Under the pieces are notes generated by a model, which had not been told where the DNA came from, did no database searches, and saw nothing but the letters and a program-made list of their open reading frames with translations. A DNA stretch of 8,154 nt from Chloroflexota bacterium (lineage in GTDB: Bacteria > Chloroflexota > Limnocylindria > Limnocylindrales > CSP1-4), in the NCBI GenBank assembly GCA_016875645.1, contig VGPE01000119.1, positions 1 through 8,154 on the forward strand, read 5' to 3'. Below are positions 6,417 through 8,154 of this stretch, piece after piece (the first letter of the stretch is position 1; each line of letters opens with the position of its first letter). A program made the translations under genes and the position numbers.

Positions 6417-6443
6417 TGCCGGTCGTGCCGCCGTCTGGACCCG

Positions 6444-6464
6444 CGTCACGCCGTCAGCGTGACG
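6444..6464 (-). terminator. 8-bp stem hairpin after the acetyltransferase gene
   Basis: CGTCACGC (6444-6451) and GCGTGACG (6457-6464) form a perfect 8-bp stem with the 5-nt loop CGTCA, starting 20 nt after the TGA of the acetyltransferase gene. Position and strength suit a terminator for the crotonase-acetyltransferase unit, though no T-run follows. CGTCACG recurs at 6256-6262 over the amidohydrolase ribosome site, so a protein-binding role is an alternative. Confidence 0.45.
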
Positions 6465-6484
6465 ATGGGGCTCAACGGCAGGCG

Positions 6485-7513
6485 TCAGTCGCCGTGCGCG
6501 TCTCCGAGGCCGCGATCAAACGGTGTGGGCGTGACGGCCGGTGACAACGACTTCGAGTAGATCAACTGCCGTCGCGCCTCGCGGAAGCCGAGCCGTTCGT
6601 AGACGCGCACTGCGCCCGTCGGATTCTCCGCGTCCACGTACAGCCAGGCGAGCTGGAATCCGGCTGCCTGCATTGCCGCCAGCGAGCGTGTCAGCAGTGC
6701 CGTGGCCACGCCACGGCCACGTCCTCCCCAGCGCACGCCGACCGTGCCGATCCACGCCGTCCGCCGTTCCGCCTGCATGCCCGGCGGTGCTGAGCTCAGC
6801 ACATATCCGACGACGTCGCCGTCCTCATCGATCGCCAGCGACGAGCAGTCCGCCCGGAACCCCGGTGCCGCAGCCCCGAGGTGGCGCCACCGGTCAGGGC
6901 CGACCGGCTCCGAGCCCCAGTGATCGAGGAACGCGTCATTGTGCGCAAGGCGCGCGCCCTCGTCGAGGTCCGCCCGCCAGTCAACGGCTGTGAGGCCCGG
7001 TTCGAGGGGCGCCACCTCGATCGGACGCTCGATCGGGCGCTCCATGACCGTGAACGAGCGGACGTGCAGGAATCCCTCCGACTCCAGGAGCGCGATGCGA
7101 CCGGCCTGGTCCGGCAGGGCCTCCACATCAAGGTGACGCGGCACGCTCGCCGGATGCGGGCGGAGGATCTCTTCGGCGCGCGCCGTCCCGGCCCGCAGCA
7201 ACGCCCGGCCGATTCCGTGGCGGCGGTGGGCGGGATGGACCCCGCCCAGGAGCCAGAGCCGCGCCGCGCGCGTCGCCCCCTCGCGGCCGAAGAGCCAGCC
7301 ATAGCCGACCAGCTCGCCGCCCTCGGCAACCGCCCCGATCGAGTCGCGCTCCGCGACGGCCGTCGGCAACTGGAACGTGGAGTGGACGAACTCCTCGAAC
7401 GTGGTCTCGATCGGTTCTCCGTCAGCCGTGCGGCAGGCACGCATCAGCGCGTATAGCGCCGGCGCGTTGGCCAGTTCCAGGGCCCGGAAGCGGACAGTCG
7501 GCGACGCGCTCAC
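6485..7513 (-). CDS. Tandem-domain GNAT N-acetyltransferase
   Basis: 342-aa cytosolic protein with two GNAT domains, resembling in layout mycothiol synthase-like and other double-GNAT enzymes that move an acetyl group from acetyl-CoA to an amine. The N-terminal domain (about 5-160) has an acetyl-CoA-binding motif VHPAHRRHGIGRALL (92-106). The C-terminal domain (about 165-320) has VGVRWGGRGRGVATALL (258-274) with the R-x-x-G-x-G/A type loop, and VDAENPTGAVRVYERLGF (293-310), the usual final strand-helix. The N-terminal copy still has the pyrophosphate loop and may be active. A GTG start at 7513 is chosen: it overlaps the upstream crotonase TGA as GTGA and has CAGGAG at 7525-7520 six nt upstream; the longer ATG-started reading to 7579 lies inside the crotonase. 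Substrate unknown; mycothiol synthase itself is possible but not supported by context. Confidence 0.87.
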   Translation of the reverse strand: MSASPTVRFRALELANAPALYALMRACRTADGEPIETTFEEFVHSTFQLPTAVAERDSIGAVAEGGELVGYGWLFGREGATRAARLWLLGGVHPAHRRHGIGRALLRAGTARAEEILRPHPASVPRHLDVEALPDQAGRIALLESEGFLHVRSFTVMERPIERPIEVAPLEPGLTAVDWRADLDEGARLAHNDAFLDHWGSEPVGPDRWRHLGAAAPGFRADCSSLAIDEDGDVVGYVLSSAPPGMQAERRTAWIGTVGVRWGGRGRGVATALLTRSLAAMQAAGFQLAWLYVDAENPTGAVRVYERLGFREARRQLIYSKSLSPAVTPTPFDRGLGDAHGD

Positions 7514-8154
7514 GCGCGGCTCCTGCGGCGCTCGGCGAACCGCCGCAGCGACGCCTGGAACTCCGCGGTCTCGAAGCACGCCACTTCCGCCTCGAGCTCG
7601 GCGTCGAGGGCGTCCTCGAATGTGGCTTCACCTGCGGTCCGCAGGCCGGACCGGATCCCAGCCAGGCCGCGGGGCGGGTGCTCGGCCACGGATGTTGCCA
7701 GCTCCAGGCTCGCGTCCTCGAGGTCGGCGCCGGAGACGACTCGCGTCACCAGCCCGATCCGGGCGGCGGTCTCCGCGCCGATGGCCTCGCCGGTCAGCAG
7801 CAGGTGCCTCGCCCAGGCTTCGCCCACGACCCGCGGCAGCAGCCAGGTCATACCGCTGGTGGGGCTGAGTCCGAGCGCGGTATCGGGCAGGCCGAACGTC
7901 GCGTCCTGCGCGGCGATCCGGAGATCGCAGGCCAGCGCCAGCTCGAAGCCGCCCGCCAGCACGTGCCCGTGGACGGCCGCGATCGTGGGCACGTCCAGTC
8001 GGCGAAGGACACGGGCGAGCGCCTGCAACGCCTCGATGTAGGCCCGGAACGCACGAGCATCCCCGCCCATGGCGAGCATCGCCGTCAGATCACCCCCGGC
8101 GCAGAAGCTCCGACCGGCGCCACGGATGAGGATGCAGCCGACGTCTGCATCGGT
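7510..8154 (-). CDS. Crotonase / enoyl-CoA hydratase-isomerase family protein, 5' end cut by window
   Basis: The visible 214 residues are the C-terminal four fifths of a crotonase-fold acyl-CoA enzyme; the N-terminus lies beyond base 8154. The frame is open without a stop to the window edge and reads CILIRGAGRSFCAGGDL, the first oxyanion-hole segment (CAGGD at visible residues 18-22), before the first internal ATG at 8079, so that ATG is not the true start. The second oxyanion segment is HGHVLAGGFELALACDLR, with Glu71 matching the first catalytic Glu of rat hydratase. The second catalytic Glu (in QPE of the rat enzyme) is Asp91 here (GLPDTALGLSPTSG), and TWLLPRVVG resembles PaaG-like isomerases more than classic hydratases. 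Reaction not assignable: hydratase, isomerase or related. It is translationally coupled to the downstream acetyltransferase. Confidence 0.88.
   Translation of the reverse strand, partial: TDADVGCILIRGAGRSFCAGGDLTAMLAMGGDARAFRAYIEALQALARVLRRLDVPTIAAVHGHVLAGGFELALACDLRIAAQDATFGLPDTALGLSPTSGMTWLLPRVVGEAWARHLLLTGEAIGAETAARIGLVTRVVSGADLEDASLELATSVAEHPPRGLAGIRSGLRTAGEATFEDALDAELEAEVACFETAEFQASLRRFAERRRSRA

Noticed and set aside
7510..8079. Crotonase as a complete gene starting at ATG 8079
   Set aside because: The same frame continues to the window edge and encodes the conserved oxyanion-hole segment upstream of that ATG, so the gene is truncated by the window.
1..8154. CRISPR array, tRNA/rRNA, IS element or phage genes
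   Set aside because: No regularly spaced repeats, tRNA-like cloverleaf, transposase motifs or terminal inverted repeats were seen on either strand.

Overview
This is a high-GC bacterial window holding six confident protein genes plus one regulator gene that appears broken. The GC content, strong third-position GC bias, TTG/GTG/ATG starts and protein flavour suggest a Chloroflexota-like or Actinomycetota-like soil or water bacterium, but nothing in the window fixes the taxonomy. I see no rRNA, tRNA, CRISPR array, IS element or phage gene.

The left half (56-4001, minus strand) is a tight three-gene operon. In transcription order it encodes an LLM-class flavin/F420-type oxidoreductase (2982-4001), a dihydropyrimidinase/hydantoinase (1573-2985, overlapping the oxidoreductase by 4 nt as ATGA) and a CoA-acylating (methyl)malonate-semialdehyde dehydrogenase (56-1543, 29 nt further on). 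A nitrilase-superfamily amidohydrolase of the beta-ureidopropionase type lies further right on the same strand (5397-6245). Together these give most of a reductive pyrimidine (or cyclic ureide) breakdown route: dihydrouracil to N-carbamoyl-beta-alanine (dihydropyrimidinase), to beta-alanine plus CO2 and NH3 (ureidopropionase), and after transamination malonate semialdehyde to acetyl-CoA (MmsA-type enzyme). The usual first enzyme, dihydropyrimidine dehydrogenase, and the beta-alanine aminotransferase are not in the window. The LLM oxidoreductase has no assigned step and is the most interesting enzyme here.

Between the two catabolic blocks is a plus-strand gene (about 4270-5118) for an XRE-type helix-turn-helix protein with a large C-terminal domain, divergent from the operon. 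Its frame is open and homologous-looking on both sides of an in-frame TAA at 4381-4383 that falls inside the helix-turn-helix, so it is either a fresh pseudogene, a sequence error, or a protein restarted at TTG 4396. The 268-base divergent region 4002-4269 carries a 17-nt perfect palindrome (4138-4154) placed where an operator would be.

The right end (6485-8154, minus strand) is a separate two-gene unit: a crotonase/enoyl-CoA hydratase-family gene cut by the window edge, and a tandem GNAT acetyltransferase that starts with GTG inside the crotonase stop (GTGA overlap). The gaps 5119-5396 (convergent ends) and 6246-6484 (nitrilase 5' region) contain several GC-rich inverted repeats but no gene I can support.
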